Assembly: GCA_035285405.1 (NCBI GenBank)
Contig: JAYKJI010000006.1
Location: forward strand, 1-17,343
Source: Woronichinia sp035285405
GTDB taxonomy: Bacteria > Cyanobacteriota > Cyanobacteriia > Cyanobacteriales > Microcystaceae
Direction: 5' to 3'
Length of the DNA: 17,343 bases
This document shows positions 1 through 7,483 of the stretch, piece after piece. Within the stretch, counting starts at the first letter, position 1. Every line of letters begins with the position of its first letter. The position numbers and the translations under genes were made by a program. Below the pieces are notes generated by a model. That model searched no databases, was not told where the DNA came from, and saw only the letters and a list, made by a program, of their open reading frames with translations.

Positions 1-654
1 AAGTGCGATTCGTTCAGTCGAAACCTAACAATAGGGGTATGACTGGCTTCTGTTGAGTAACCCATCTGGGTAGAGGTCGCACTTTAATCCTCAGCAGATG
101 ACAACTACATAACCTTATGAGTGAGGGTAAGTAACCTAGAAAGCCCAAGCCTCATCCCTGAGACGCTCAGGTGAAAGCATATCCCCTACGGTAGCGACTA
201 GCCCTCAATCCGTAAAGCGGGGATAAAAGCGGAAAGTGGAGGGAAACCATATCCCAAGACCCGTGAGCAAGTCCATATGGATAACGCAAGTGAAGATGCG
301 TCCGAACCATCGTTACGGCGAACCAGTGAAATGTGGTTGATACACTGGCAGTCCCAAAAGGGCATTAATCAGGGTGTTGAGAGGATTTCTATCGACTCAA
401 CAGCGTTACCCGAAAACTCGGTGGAAAGCATCATCCTAAAGTGGACAAACCAAAGGTTATGTGGAACGAAGTAACCCGATTGCTACTCTCTGGGAAAGGT
501 CGAAACCCAGAGCAGTCAGCTAAGACGCAAAATCTGCCCTATAGCAGGTAGCAGTCGGGAAAGATTGAGTCAGAAGCCAATGCCATTCTGTAATGAAATG
601 GATATGCTGACGGACTCACGGTTTGATGAAATGTAGAGGTACAAGTAGAATCAA

Positions 655-2457
655 ATGCCCAAAACAGCCAAGACTGTGGGATTAACAACCGAAATAAACA
701 ACAACAAGAAAGGAATGTCTCCCCTCGAATGGAAAGACATAGACTGGAAAACGTTGGAAAAACGGGTGTATAAAATTCAAAAGCGAATCTACAAAGCATC
801 GCAACGTGGTGATGTCAGAGCGGTACACAGACTCCAAAAAACATTAATCAATTCTTGGTCAGCCAAATGTTTAGCGGTTCGTCGGGTAACACAAGATAAT
901 CAAGGGAAAAAGACAGCAGGAGTGGATGGAATTAAATCCCTATCCCCAGAAGCACGTCTCAACTTGGTTAATGAACTAAAACTAGGGAGCAAATCAAAAC
1001 CAACCAGAAGGGTATGGATTCCCAAACCCAACACGGAGGAAAAACGCCCCCTAGGAATACCGACAATCAAAGACCGAGCATTACAGGCACTTTCCAAAAT
1101 GGCACTGGAACCAGAATGGGAAGAAAAATTTGAACCCAACTCCTACGGGTTTAGACCAGGAAGGTCATGTCAAGATGCTATCGGAGCAATATTCATAGGT
1201 ATTCGCCTCAAAGACAAATACGTCTTAGACGCTGATATATCCAAATGCTTTGATAAAATCAATCACCAAAAGCTACTGGAAAAACTCAATACCTTCCCGA
1301 AACTACGCCGACAAGTCAAATCATGGCTCAAGGCAGGAGTAATGGACGGAAATAGTTTATTCCCAACAGAAGAAGGAACGCCCCAAGGCGGGGTCATCTC
1401 ACCCTTGCTGGCTAACATAGCCCTTCATGGAATGGAAGAAGAAATAAACAGGTTAGCTGACAGTTTCAATATGAAACGACCAGATGGAACTCAACTAGGT
1501 AAGAGGGACAAAAGGAAATCAGTTAATATTATCCGATATGCGGATGATTTCGTAATTCTCCACGAAGAACTAGAAAAAATCCAACTCTGTAAAGAACATA
1601 TAGCTAACTGGCTAAAAGGCATGGGACTAGAATTGAAACCCAGTAAAACTCGAATAGCCCACACACTAAACGAGCATGAAGGGGAAAAAGCTGGTTTCGA
1701 TTTTCTTGGATTTCATATCCAACAATTTAAAGTTGGTAAATACCAATCAGGTACAGTGAAAGACAAGAAAGAAGGAAAAGGACGACCCCTCGGTTTCAAA
1801 ACCATCATCACCCCCAGCAAAGAAAGTCAAAAACGACACTACAGAAAAGTAGCAGAAACAATTGAGAAGCATAAAGGGAGTTCCCAAACGATTCTCATTG
1901 CAAAACTGAATCCAATTATCAGAGGTTGGTGTAACTACTTCTCATCTGTAGTCAGTCAAAAAGCCTATGAGAAGCTCTGGCATCTCACAGTCTGGAAACT
2001 TATCAAATGGGGAAGAGGACGACACCGAAATAAAGGAAGAAAATGGCAAATCTCCAAATACTTCCGAAAAATCGGCAACGACCAATGGACATTTGCAACA
2101 AACAGGGATGGCAACAACCCCATGACCCTATACCAACATAGCGAAACTGAAATAAAACGCCATGTTAAAGTAAAAGGGGAAGCAAGTCCGTATGATGGGA
2201 ACCTAATCTATTGGAGTTCCAGAATGGGTAAACATCCTGAAATGCCAAAAACAAGAGCAACTCTCTTAAAAAGGCAAAATGGGAAATGCGCCCACTGTAA
2301 TCTGTTCTTTAAAGAAAACGATGTAATAGAACTCGACCATATCCAACCCACTTCAAAAGGTGGCAAGGATGAATACAAGAACCTACAACTATTACACCGA
2401 CACTGCCACGATGAAAAAACTCGACTAGACGGAAGTCTGGAAAGAGAGATGTGCTGA
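655..2457 (+). CDS. ltrA: Group II intron reverse transcriptase/maturase with HNH endonuclease
   Basis: The 600-residue intron-encoded protein promotes splicing and copies the spliced-in RNA into new DNA sites (retrohoming). The N-terminal RT-0/RT region precedes motifs such as RPLGIPTIKDR (131-141) and YGFRPGRSCQDA (164-175). The first catalytic Asp lies in DADISKCFD (192-200) and the YADD box is at 295-298. A thumb/maturase X domain follows at about 390-470, including RGWCNYF (423-429). The C-terminal HNH nuclease has a CAHC pair (545-548), ELDH (559-562) and HRHCH (581-585). There is no frameshift and all catalytic residues are present, so the protein should be active. The ATG at 655 gives the usual family N-terminus; only a weak purine stretch (AGAGG) lies about 15 nt upstream. 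The gene lies wholly within intron domain IV. Confidence 0.95.
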   Translation: MPKTAKTVGLTTEINNNKKGMSPLEWKDIDWKTLEKRVYKIQKRIYKASQRGDVRAVHRLQKTLINSWSAKCLAVRRVTQDNQGKKTAGVDGIKSLSPEARLNLVNELKLGSKSKPTRRVWIPKPNTEEKRPLGIPTIKDRALQALSKMALEPEWEEKFEPNSYGFRPGRSCQDAIGAIFIGIRLKDKYVLDADISKCFDKINHQKLLEKLNTFPKLRRQVKSWLKAGVMDGNSLFPTEEGTPQGGVISPLLANIALHGMEEEINRLADSFNMKRPDGTQLGKRDKRKSVNIIRYADDFVILHEELEKIQLCKEHIANWLKGMGLELKPSKTRIAHTLNEHEGEKAGFDFLGFHIQQFKVGKYQSGTVKDKKEGKGRPLGFKTIITPSKESQKRHYRKVAETIEKHKGSSQTILIAKLNPIIRGWCNYFSSVVSQKAYEKLWHLTVWKLIKWGRGRHRNKGRKWQISKYFRKIGNDQWTFATNRDGNNPMTLYQHSETEIKRHVKVKGEASPYDGNLIYWSSRMGKHPEMPKTRATLLKRQNGKCAHCNLFFKENDVIELDHIQPTSKGGKDEYKNLQLLHRHCHDEKTRLDGSLEREMC

Positions 2458-2479
2458 TGACAACAGTCGTCAAACTGAG

Positions 2480-2513
2480 GAGCCGTGTGATGGGAAACTA
2501 TCAAGCACGGTTT
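2480..2513 (+). ncRNA. Group II intron domain V (catalytic hairpin)
   Basis: A 34-nt hairpin. GAGCCGTG pairs with CACGGTTT (8 bp, allowing G-U). A 2-nt AG bulge follows, then TGATGG pairs with CTATCA (6 bp) closed by a GAAA tetraloop. The AGC catalytic triad is at 2481-2483. This is the canonical domain V size and shape. Confidence 0.9.
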
Positions 2514-2515
2514 TG

Positions 2516-2554
2516 GAGAGCAGTGGAGGGGGCGACTCCTTCACTGACTTTAAT
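2516..2554 (+). ncRNA. Group II intron domain VI with branch-point A2547
   Basis: CAGTGGAGG (2521-2529) pairs with CCTTCACTG (2538-2546). A2547 is unpaired, and G2520 pairs with C2548 beyond it. A bulged A 7 nt before the 3' splice site is the standard branch-point geometry. The intron then ends in AT (2553-2554). Confidence 0.8.
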
Positions 2555-2684
2555 TATCAAGGTCGCGGGAGGGCATTCCGAGACTAAAAACGGACATGGA
2601 GGACGGCGTAAATCTAGCTTGCTAGTGGCTTTCGATGAAGTGTCAACCCGCCTATTCCCCATTCAATTAGCTTTGTTTGGGTAG
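2555..2684 (+). pseudogene. tnpB: 3' exon: C-terminal end of an interrupted TnpB (IS200/IS605 group)
   Basis: After the intron, one frame stays open to TAG at 2682-2684. It encodes an Asn (bases 1-2 plus T2555) followed by IKVAGGHSETKNG, then GGRRKSS and a tail ending QLALFG. TnpB proteins carry a RuvC-III motif of the type DRDxNAAxNI, followed by a short variable Gly/Ser/Lys-rich tail, and this piece fits that tail. The right end of an IS200/IS605 element follows 36 nt later, as expected for a tnpB gene. Only the last 42 or so codons are in the window; the body lies upstream of base 1. TnpB is an RNA-guided nuclease. The gene is interrupted, but splicing of the sense-oriented intron could restore it. 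Confidence 0.65.
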
Positions 2685-2723
2685 ATGGGAATCACTGTCG
2701 CTTCAGCGCGGTGAGGATGTCAA
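2685..2723 (+). mobile_element. Right end of an IS200/IS605-type transposon (reRNA/omega-RNA 3' scaffold)
   Basis: Just after the TnpB stop, TCACTGT (2692-2698) and GCGGTGA (2708-2714) form a 7-bp imperfect hairpin with two G-U pairs, and the loop contains CTTCAGC. GAGGATGTCAA follows and ends at 2723. Subterminal hairpins and a terminal TCAA-like cleavage motif are typical of right ends in this family. In TnpB systems the same segment forms the 3' scaffold of the guide RNA, so the flanking host bases from 2724 would act as the guide. The left end is outside the window. Confidence 0.6.
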
Positions 2724-2806
2724 ATTACTTAAAGTTTATGGGTGAATCCCTAGGTGCATCCTAATTTCATTTCTCCTTTTTCTTTACCCTGCCCCACACC
2801 TGCATT

Positions 2807-3694
2807 ATGACTAGAACTCCTTTTCTTACTATCTTTAATCCGCTCGAATGTCGTCCTGACAGTTATCAAGGTTGGTACCAGCAGGGCAATGGCCTTTGGG
2901 AACAGGGCCGTTTTGCCGAAGCCTTGATGAGTTATGACAGAGCCTTAGAATATTATCCCAATGATTACTGGGCTTGGTATAAACGCGGTATTACCCTAGA
3001 ACAACTGGGACGTTACCAGGAAGCCACCGAAAGTTATAGCAATGCCACCCAAATTCAGCCAAATAACTATTGGGCTTGGTACGATCAAGGTTGTATTTAC
3101 CTTCAGGAATTAAAGGATTATCCCCAAGCCATTCAAGCCTTTGAGCAAGCTCTAGCTGTTTTACCCGATGATTACTGGGCCTATTATCGAATGGCGGAAG
3201 CTTACCGTTTGCATGGCCGTTACAACAAAGCCCTGGTTGCCCTCGATAAATCCTTGGCCGTTCGTCCCCAGGATTTCTGGTCATGGTATCGGCGGGCTGA
3301 CTGTTTGCGCCATTGGGGGCGTTTTGCCGAAGCTCTCAAAAATTACCAAAAGGCCTTGGAAATTAAACCCCATGACTATTGGGCCTGGTATCAACAGGGG
3401 CAAATCTTCCAAAAAATTAATCGTTGGCAAGAAGCCATTCATTGTTATCAAAAGGCTCTAGACTGTAACCCCGATGATGATTATTCCTGGTACGATCAAT
3501 GTCTATGTCAAGCATTACTGGGAAATTTGGACGAATCCTTGTATTGTCTAGAACGAGCCGTCGATCTGGCTCCTCGTACCTATTTGGCCTTAGCCCAAGC
3601 CGAAACAGCGTTAATGGGGTTACGGGAAACCCCTCGTTATCAAGCTTTTTTATCCGAGAATCAACAATACCTAGAACAAGCTGTGTTTCAATAG
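2807..3694 (+). CDS. TPR repeat protein with aromatic-rich repeats
   Basis: A 295-residue protein made almost entirely of tetratricopeptide repeats, which stack as helical pairs to bind partner proteins. About seven units of ~34 residues run from residue 20 to 255. They show the TPR signature (W-x-x-x-G-x...A...Y..A...-P) and a striking shared junction of the type DYWAWY, seen as NDYWAWY, NNYWAWY, DDYWAYY, QDFWSWY and HDYWAWY. I see no signal peptide or membrane segment, so it is probably cytoplasmic. The ATG at 2807 gives a clean start but has no clear Shine-Dalgarno sequence. The stop is 27 nt before the next gene on the same strand, so co-transcription is likely. The specific partner is unknown. 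Confidence 0.85.
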   Translation: MTRTPFLTIFNPLECRPDSYQGWYQQGNGLWEQGRFAEALMSYDRALEYYPNDYWAWYKRGITLEQLGRYQEATESYSNATQIQPNNYWAWYDQGCIYLQELKDYPQAIQAFEQALAVLPDDYWAYYRMAEAYRLHGRYNKALVALDKSLAVRPQDFWSWYRRADCLRHWGRFAEALKNYQKALEIKPHDYWAWYQQGQIFQKINRWQEAIHCYQKALDCNPDDDYSWYDQCLCQALLGNLDESLYCLERAVDLAPRTYLALAQAETALMGLRETPRYQAFLSENQQYLEQAVFQ

Positions 3695-3721
3695 CTCAAT
3701 GAACTGCAACTTTTTTCCGTA

Positions 3722-4603
3722 ATGCCATATTTTAGTCATGGTTCTATTAGTGTTTTTTTTACTTTTCTGATAGCAGGTTGCTCTATCAATTCAACCGCAT
3801 CTCAGCAGCCTCTTGCCCAAGTCTCCCCGACGATCGCCCTTCCTCACTATCAAGTATTTGAGCTACCCCATAGTCGTGTTTATACCCTCCGTATTCCTGC
3901 CCAAAATTCCGTGGAACTGGCTGTTTCTCCGACCCTGGCTACCCTGCCCCAATTTGCCCAAGAGTCCCAGGCGATCGCGGTTTTAAATGCTGGTTATTTT
4001 GATCCTCAAAATCAGAAAACGACAGCCTATCTCACGGTTCAGGGTAAACTCGTGGGTGATCCGAAAAGTAATCCGCACTTAATAAACAATCCTAAATTGC
4101 GATCCTATTTGCCACAAATTTTAAATCGTAGTGAATTTCGCCGTTATCTTTGCGATCAGAAAACCCAGTATGCGATCGCCCTTCACCAGGAGCCGATTCC
4201 GAGTCACTGTCAATTGATTGATGCGGTGGGTGGTGGCCCTCGACTGTTACCCCAGTTAACGGCTACCCAAGAAGCCTTTTGGCAAGAAGATCAGGGCCAG
4301 GTAATTCGAGATGTCATTGGCCTTAAACAACGTAATGCCCGCACGGCGATCGGCATTTTCCCTACCGGCGACTTACTTTGGGTAATGGCCGCTCAAAAAA
4401 CAGAAAGTCCCCAAAATAGCGGTTTATCTTTAGCGGAATTAGCAGAATTTTTGCAATCCCAAGGGGTCAAAGACGCACTGAATTTGGACGGTGGCAGTTC
4501 TTCGGCTTTGTATTATCAAGGTCAAACGGAGAGCGGTAAGTTTAATGAACAAGGCCAACCTATTCTACGTCCCGTTAAATCTGTGCTTTTTATACGAAAA
4601 TAG
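3722..4603 (+). CDS. Phosphodiester glycosidase family (NAGPA/DUF2233) lipoprotein
   Basis: A 293-residue exported protein. Residues 1-20 form a hydrophobic signal ending in a lipobox, LIAGC, with Cys20 as the probable lipidation site; this predicts anchoring to a periplasm-facing membrane. The body has the motifs of the domain found in mammalian N-acetylglucosamine-1-phosphodiester alpha-N-acetylglucosaminidase: LNAGYFDP (about 89-96), a VGGGPRLL block (about 169-176), RTAIGIF (about 206-212) and NLDGGSSSALYY (about 254-265). Bacterial members are thought to cleave sugar phosphodiesters or envelope polymers, but the substrate here cannot be read from sequence. The gene lies between the TPR gene (27 nt upstream) and an exported beta-rich protein (44 nt downstream), which suggests a cell-envelope operon. 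Confidence 0.85.
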   Translation: MPYFSHGSISVFFTFLIAGCSINSTASQQPLAQVSPTIALPHYQVFELPHSRVYTLRIPAQNSVELAVSPTLATLPQFAQESQAIAVLNAGYFDPQNQKTTAYLTVQGKLVGDPKSNPHLINNPKLRSYLPQILNRSEFRRYLCDQKTQYAIALHQEPIPSHCQLIDAVGGGPRLLPQLTATQEAFWQEDQGQVIRDVIGLKQRNARTAIGIFPTGDLLWVMAAQKTESPQNSGLSLAELAEFLQSQGVKDALNLDGGSSSALYYQGQTESGKFNEQGQPILRPVKSVLFIRK

Positions 4604-4647
4604 GGTTAGCTTATTTGGACTTGATCCCACTCTTTCCCCATTTATTC

Positions 4648-5376
4648 ATGAAGAATCGACAGCTTTCTTCCTTAACTTTTCTGGTTGTCCTGGCTCTTTG
4701 GGGAGGAATGAATCTGCCTTGCTGGGGGGGAGAAAAGGCGACTGCGGCGGAGAATCCAGGGATTAATCCTGCTGCCCCAGATAACAATTTAGCTCTGCCT
4801 CCGGATATCATTCAAGACAGTCCCGTACTTCAACGTTGGCAAAAACAAATTCCCAATTTGCTAGAGGATATTCAGCAGGATCCCAGTTTTCGGACTCGAT
4901 TTCGGGTTGGTTATAATCAATTTCCCTCTTCTAGCAATACCAGTGGGATGGGGCTAGGTCTATTAGATTGGGGTATCGAAAACTCACCTTTAACCCTCGA
5001 TGCTGACTATGAAACAAACTTCGGCGATCGCCAATCGGGGGGATTGAATCTGAACTATTATGTTTTACCGCTAGGGGGTTATCTTAATATCGCACCCTTG
5101 GTCGGCTATCGCTATATCCAAACCAATGACTACAATACCCAGGGTCTGAATGTCGGCGGAAAAATTATGTTTGCCTTGTCTCGCACCGGAGCCGCCGATC
5201 TCAGTTTTAGTCAGAGCTTTGTCTCGCCTGGCAGTGAGAATGAGGTAGGTATTTCAACGCTATCGGTGGGTTATGCCGTCAGTAACCATTGGCGTATCGC
5301 GACGGATTTAGAACAGCAAAATTCCAAAGTTCACAAAGATAATCGGGTTGGACTGTATTTGGAATGGACACCCTAA
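4648..5376 (+). CDS. Exported beta-rich protein of unknown function, possible outer-membrane barrel
   Basis: I do not recognise a named family. The ATG at 4648 is preferred over an upstream in-frame TTG at 4615 because it places a classic signal peptide first: MKNR, then a hydrophobic stretch to about residue 20, then a W-G-G-rich region. The product is 242 residues. After a low-complexity Pro/Asn/Ala linker, the C-terminal two thirds is a run of alternating hydrophobic/polar segments rich in Gly, Asn, Tyr and Ser, such as GGLNLNYYVLPLGGYLNIAP and VGYRYIQTNDY. It ends VGLYLEWTP. This pattern resembles a small outer-membrane beta-barrel, with a terminal strand near an aromatic residue. It is probably the third gene of the 2807-5376 unit. 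A convergent gene ends 25 nt away. Confidence 0.65.
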   Translation: MKNRQLSSLTFLVVLALWGGMNLPCWGGEKATAAENPGINPAAPDNNLALPPDIIQDSPVLQRWQKQIPNLLEDIQQDPSFRTRFRVGYNQFPSSSNTSGMGLGLLDWGIENSPLTLDADYETNFGDRQSGGLNLNYYVLPLGGYLNIAPLVGYRYIQTNDYNTQGLNVGGKIMFALSRTGAADLSFSQSFVSPGSENEVGISTLSVGYAVSNHWRIATDLEQQNSKVHKDNRVGLYLEWTP

Positions 5377-5401
5377 TAGCGTTATATTACTGAGATTTCC
5401 C

Positions 5402-6025
5402 CTAGGAATTGGCACTTTGTTCATAGGCTTGCCAAGCTAAATCCACCAGTCCATTTAAAATCGCCACTGCTGCGACGGCATTGCCCTTGCGTCCATCCAC
5501 AATAATAGTCGGGATGAGAGTGTCATGAATCCGTTGTTTGGCCACATCTATATCAACAAAGCCGGAGGGGGTGGCAATGACTAAAGTGGGTTTAACCTGT
5601 TTTTCCTCAATCAGTTCTACTAAGCCGATTAAAGCTGTTTGGGAGTCACCAATCACAAAAATACCTTCGGGATAGCGTTGAGCCAAGGTTTGCAGTCCCC
5701 AAGCCGTTTGGGTTTTCCCTTTTTGGGGACGAGTGATAGTTTGGGTCGCACAATAGACTGGATTAGCGAAGGTCTTCTGAAGATTGGGAACAATCCCTAC
5801 TTGCACCATTAGTACATCGACAATGATGGTGGTGCGGGCGGCCAGGGCAGCGGCTCCTGCATTTAAAACCCGTTCTGAAAATTGCAGTAGTTGATAATAT
5901 TCAAAGTCGGCTGTTGCATAAACGACGCGGCGAACAATTTCATATTCTGCCGGCGAAAACTTAACATTTTCAATTTCTTGATCAATGATCGCTAGACTTT
6001 GGGCATCACTAATGTGCCATTCCAT
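5402..6025 (-). CDS. cobH: Precorrin-8X methylmutase (cobalt-precorrin-8 methylmutase)
   Basis: A 207-residue cytoplasmic enzyme of the corrin (vitamin B12) pathway. It moves the C-11 methyl group to C-12, turning precorrin-8X into hydrogenobyrinate (or cobalt-precorrin-8 into cobyrinate). The length matches CobH/CbiC. Family blocks are visible: EYEIVRRVVYATADFEY (about 27-43), AARTTIIVDVLMVQVGI (about 62-78), an FVIGDSQTAL block (about 123-132) and the C-terminal IIVDGRKGNAVAAVAILNGL block (about 173-192). The usual catalytic His of the R-x-I-H-A-T-x-D motif (His43 in Pseudomonas CobH) corresponds to Tyr36 here. Tyr may be normal for the cyanobacterial branch, so I still call the function. 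No other cob gene is in the window. The gene ends convergently with the gene at 4648. Confidence 0.88.
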   Translation of the reverse strand: MEWHISDAQSLAIIDQEIENVKFSPAEYEIVRRVVYATADFEYYQLLQFSERVLNAGAAALAARTTIIVDVLMVQVGIVPNLQKTFANPVYCATQTITRPQKGKTQTAWGLQTLAQRYPEGIFVIGDSQTALIGLVELIEEKQVKPTLVIATPSGFVDIDVAKQRIHDTLIPTIIVDGRKGNAVAAVAILNGLVDLAWQAYEQSANS

Positions 6026-6059
6026 GCCAATCTAATCCCCAATAATAAACGGTCATGCT

Positions 6060-6139
6060 GAAATCCTGACTTTGAGTTTAACGAAATATTAGCCACAGTC
6101 ACGAAGTGTGCCTTCGGCATCGCCCTTTGCTCTTTGGCA
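6060..6139. repeat. Short hairpin cluster between cobH and the TPM gene
   Basis: The spacer holds CACGAAGTG (CAC/GTG stem, GAA loop) followed directly by TGCCTTCGGCA (TGCC/GGCA stem, TTC loop). The arrangement resembles short dispersed hairpin repeats in cyanobacterial spacers. There is no U-run, so a rho-independent terminator is not supported. Confidence 0.3.
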
Positions 6140-6946
6140 TTAAGTCTTAGAGATATTCGTTTGATTCAGTAAAGGCGACAGATAGGCCACTAAAACACCG
6201 ATCGCAAACCCCATCATATTCCGAAATAAGGGCAACCAATCACTCGTTCGAGTAACAACCGGGCCAATACCAAAGGCAATGACTAAAATGCCCCAAAGAG
6301 GAGAGAGAACCAAAACCCATTGCCAAGCAAAAATCTGACCTTCTTTACGGGGAATACCGGCAAAGCCCACGATCACTCCACCCACAATGGAAGTCACCAG
6401 AGTGAGAATCCACTGTTCCCGTGGCAAACCAGGCACCACATTACACCCCCCCTGCACCAAACAGCCTTTGACGGTATCAAGGGATTGGGTAATGGCTCGA
6501 TTTTCACCATTTTCTCGAATGTAATAAATATTTCCGAAACGTGCCTGTAATTCAATCCAGAAAGTACGGGGCATCAGTTCATAAACTGCGTCCCCAATAC
6601 TAAAGGCAAGAAGATTGCCTCCCCTGGCATCCGCAACTAACAAAATACTTTTATCATCTAGTCCCCAAAATTTAATGACCGCTCTTCCGGGGCTGCGATC
6701 GTATTGGGTCAACACTCTCAGTTTCCAACCCGTCTCCGCTTCAAAGGATTGAATATCTTTAATTAAGGCATTTTCCTGAACTTGGGGCAGAAAATTGGCA
6801 AGGTCAACCACAGGCGTAACCGTATCCGGTAGTAATTCGGGATTATTGACCGCTAGGGCAGTCATGGGTAGGGAACACCAGGCTAAAACGGTTAAACAAC
6901 TCGCCAAGATGCCAATTAGGAATCCTGAGAAAGCAGATTTTTTCAT
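6140..6946 (-). CDS. TPM-domain membrane protein (Psb32-like)
   Basis: A 268-residue protein with an N-terminal signal (residues 1-32, ending MTALA). A TPM domain follows (about 34-165), starting PELLPDTVTPVVDLANFLP and including WKLRVLTQYDRSPG and SILLVADARGGNLLAFSIGD. The C-terminus has about three membrane segments (about 178-198, 206-230 and 243-260). In cyanobacteria and plants the related Psb32/TLP18.3 proteins face the thylakoid lumen and help photosystem II assembly or repair. That role is inferred from the family. A Cys pair in the linker (CLVQGGC, about 162-168) could form a disulfide. The start ATG at 6946 gives a good signal peptide but has no evident Shine-Dalgarno sequence. A 114-nt gap separates its stop from cobH, so the two may or may not share a transcript. 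Confidence 0.8.
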   Translation of the reverse strand: MKKSAFSGFLIGILASCLTVLAWCSLPMTALAVNNPELLPDTVTPVVDLANFLPQVQENALIKDIQSFEAETGWKLRVLTQYDRSPGRAVIKFWGLDDKSILLVADARGGNLLAFSIGDAVYELMPRTFWIELQARFGNIYYIRENGENRAITQSLDTVKGCLVQGGCNVVPGLPREQWILTLVTSIVGGVIVGFAGIPRKEGQIFAWQWVLVLSPLWGILVIAFGIGPVVTRTSDWLPLFRNMMGFAIGVLVAYLSPLLNQTNISKT

Positions 6947-7037
6947 AAAGACGGTGACTTAAAGCAATAAATTTTCAGTTTTGTTACACTTCGTTACTCT
7001 ATTTTAAGGGATTCAGTCTCAGAAGCAAGAGCAGTTT

Positions 7038-7454
7038 TTAGGGCGAGGGACGATTTCTGAAAGAGGAGGAAAGCAGGGAGCGAGAAGTGGGATATTTTTG
7101 CCAAGTCTCCCAGGCGGCTTTGAAGCCTAGACCTAAACGACGGCTCTTGGCTTGGACTTGACCAACGGTTTGTTTGGCGGTGTTTAAGGTTTGATCGACA
7201 TTTTCGACAATATCAGCCGCACTTTTCAGACCTTGATTAAGATCATCGGTTAATTCGCTAATTTCTAGTCCAGTGAGCCGGATCGCTTCTAGGGTAGGGG
7301 GAAATTCTCGGTTAAGACTATCAAATAGTTTTTCGGCACTGCGAGCAGCCCGACCTAATTCCTGTAGGGCAGGTACAGCAGCAATGAGTACGGCAGTTAA
7401 GCTAACAGAAAGTAGGGTTAGGGACAATCCTAGCCAGAAAAGAGGTTCGGTCAT
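7038..7454 (-). CDS. Small membrane-anchored coiled protein, DUF948-like
   Basis: A 138-residue protein. Residues 6-30 form one membrane segment (LFWLGLSLTLLSVSLTAVLI). A helical region (about 35-105) follows with spaced hydrophobic residues and the wording typical of DUF948 proteins (ISELTDDLNQGLKSAADIVENVDQTLNTAKQTV as separate short blocks). The C-terminus is basic and Ser/Arg-rich. DUF948 proteins are general-stress-type membrane proteins of unknown function. It starts 29 nt after the YtxH gene on the same strand. YtxH and DUF948 genes are often paired, so an operon is likely. The exact role is unknown. Confidence 0.7.
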   Translation of the reverse strand: MTEPLFWLGLSLTLLSVSLTAVLIAAVPALQELGRAARSAEKLFDSLNREFPPTLEAIRLTGLEISELTDDLNQGLKSAADIVENVDQTLNTAKQTVGQVQAKSRRLGLGFKAAWETWQKYPTSRSLLSSSFRNRPSP

Positions 7455-7483
7455 GGGACATTAGCCGTAGGGAGTCAGGGATG

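Larger units (their letters stand above)
3..2554 (+). mobile_element. Complete group II intron (ribozyme plus encoded protein)
   Basis: A self-splicing retroelement. The 5' end at base 3 reads GTGCG, the group II consensus. Bases 3-654 carry no convincing gene and should fold as domains I-III plus the start of domain IV. Domain IV holds the reverse transcriptase ORF (655-2457). Domain V (2480-2513) and domain VI (about 2516-2554) fold cleanly. The 3' end is placed at T2554 because it lies 7 nt after the bulged branch-point A2547 and leaves the required AY terminus. The boundary is supported independently: joining the exon bases AA (1-2) to T2555 makes an in-frame Asn codon of a TnpB-like protein. 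All parts needed for activity appear intact. EBS/IBS pairing cannot be tested because the 5' exon is outside the window. Confidence 0.9.

Noticed and set aside
277..474. 65-residue plus-strand ORF in the first 650 bases
   Set aside because: It lies inside the structured ribozyme part of the group II intron, has no family likeness and no ribosome binding site.
2451..2684. 77-residue ORF spanning the intron end and beyond as a gene
   Set aside because: Its first part is intron domains V and VI; only the part after 2554 is coding, as the TnpB 3' exon.
4615..4647. Upstream TTG start for the beta-rich exported protein
   Set aside because: It would put 11 extra residues before a textbook signal peptide; the ATG at 4648 is simpler.
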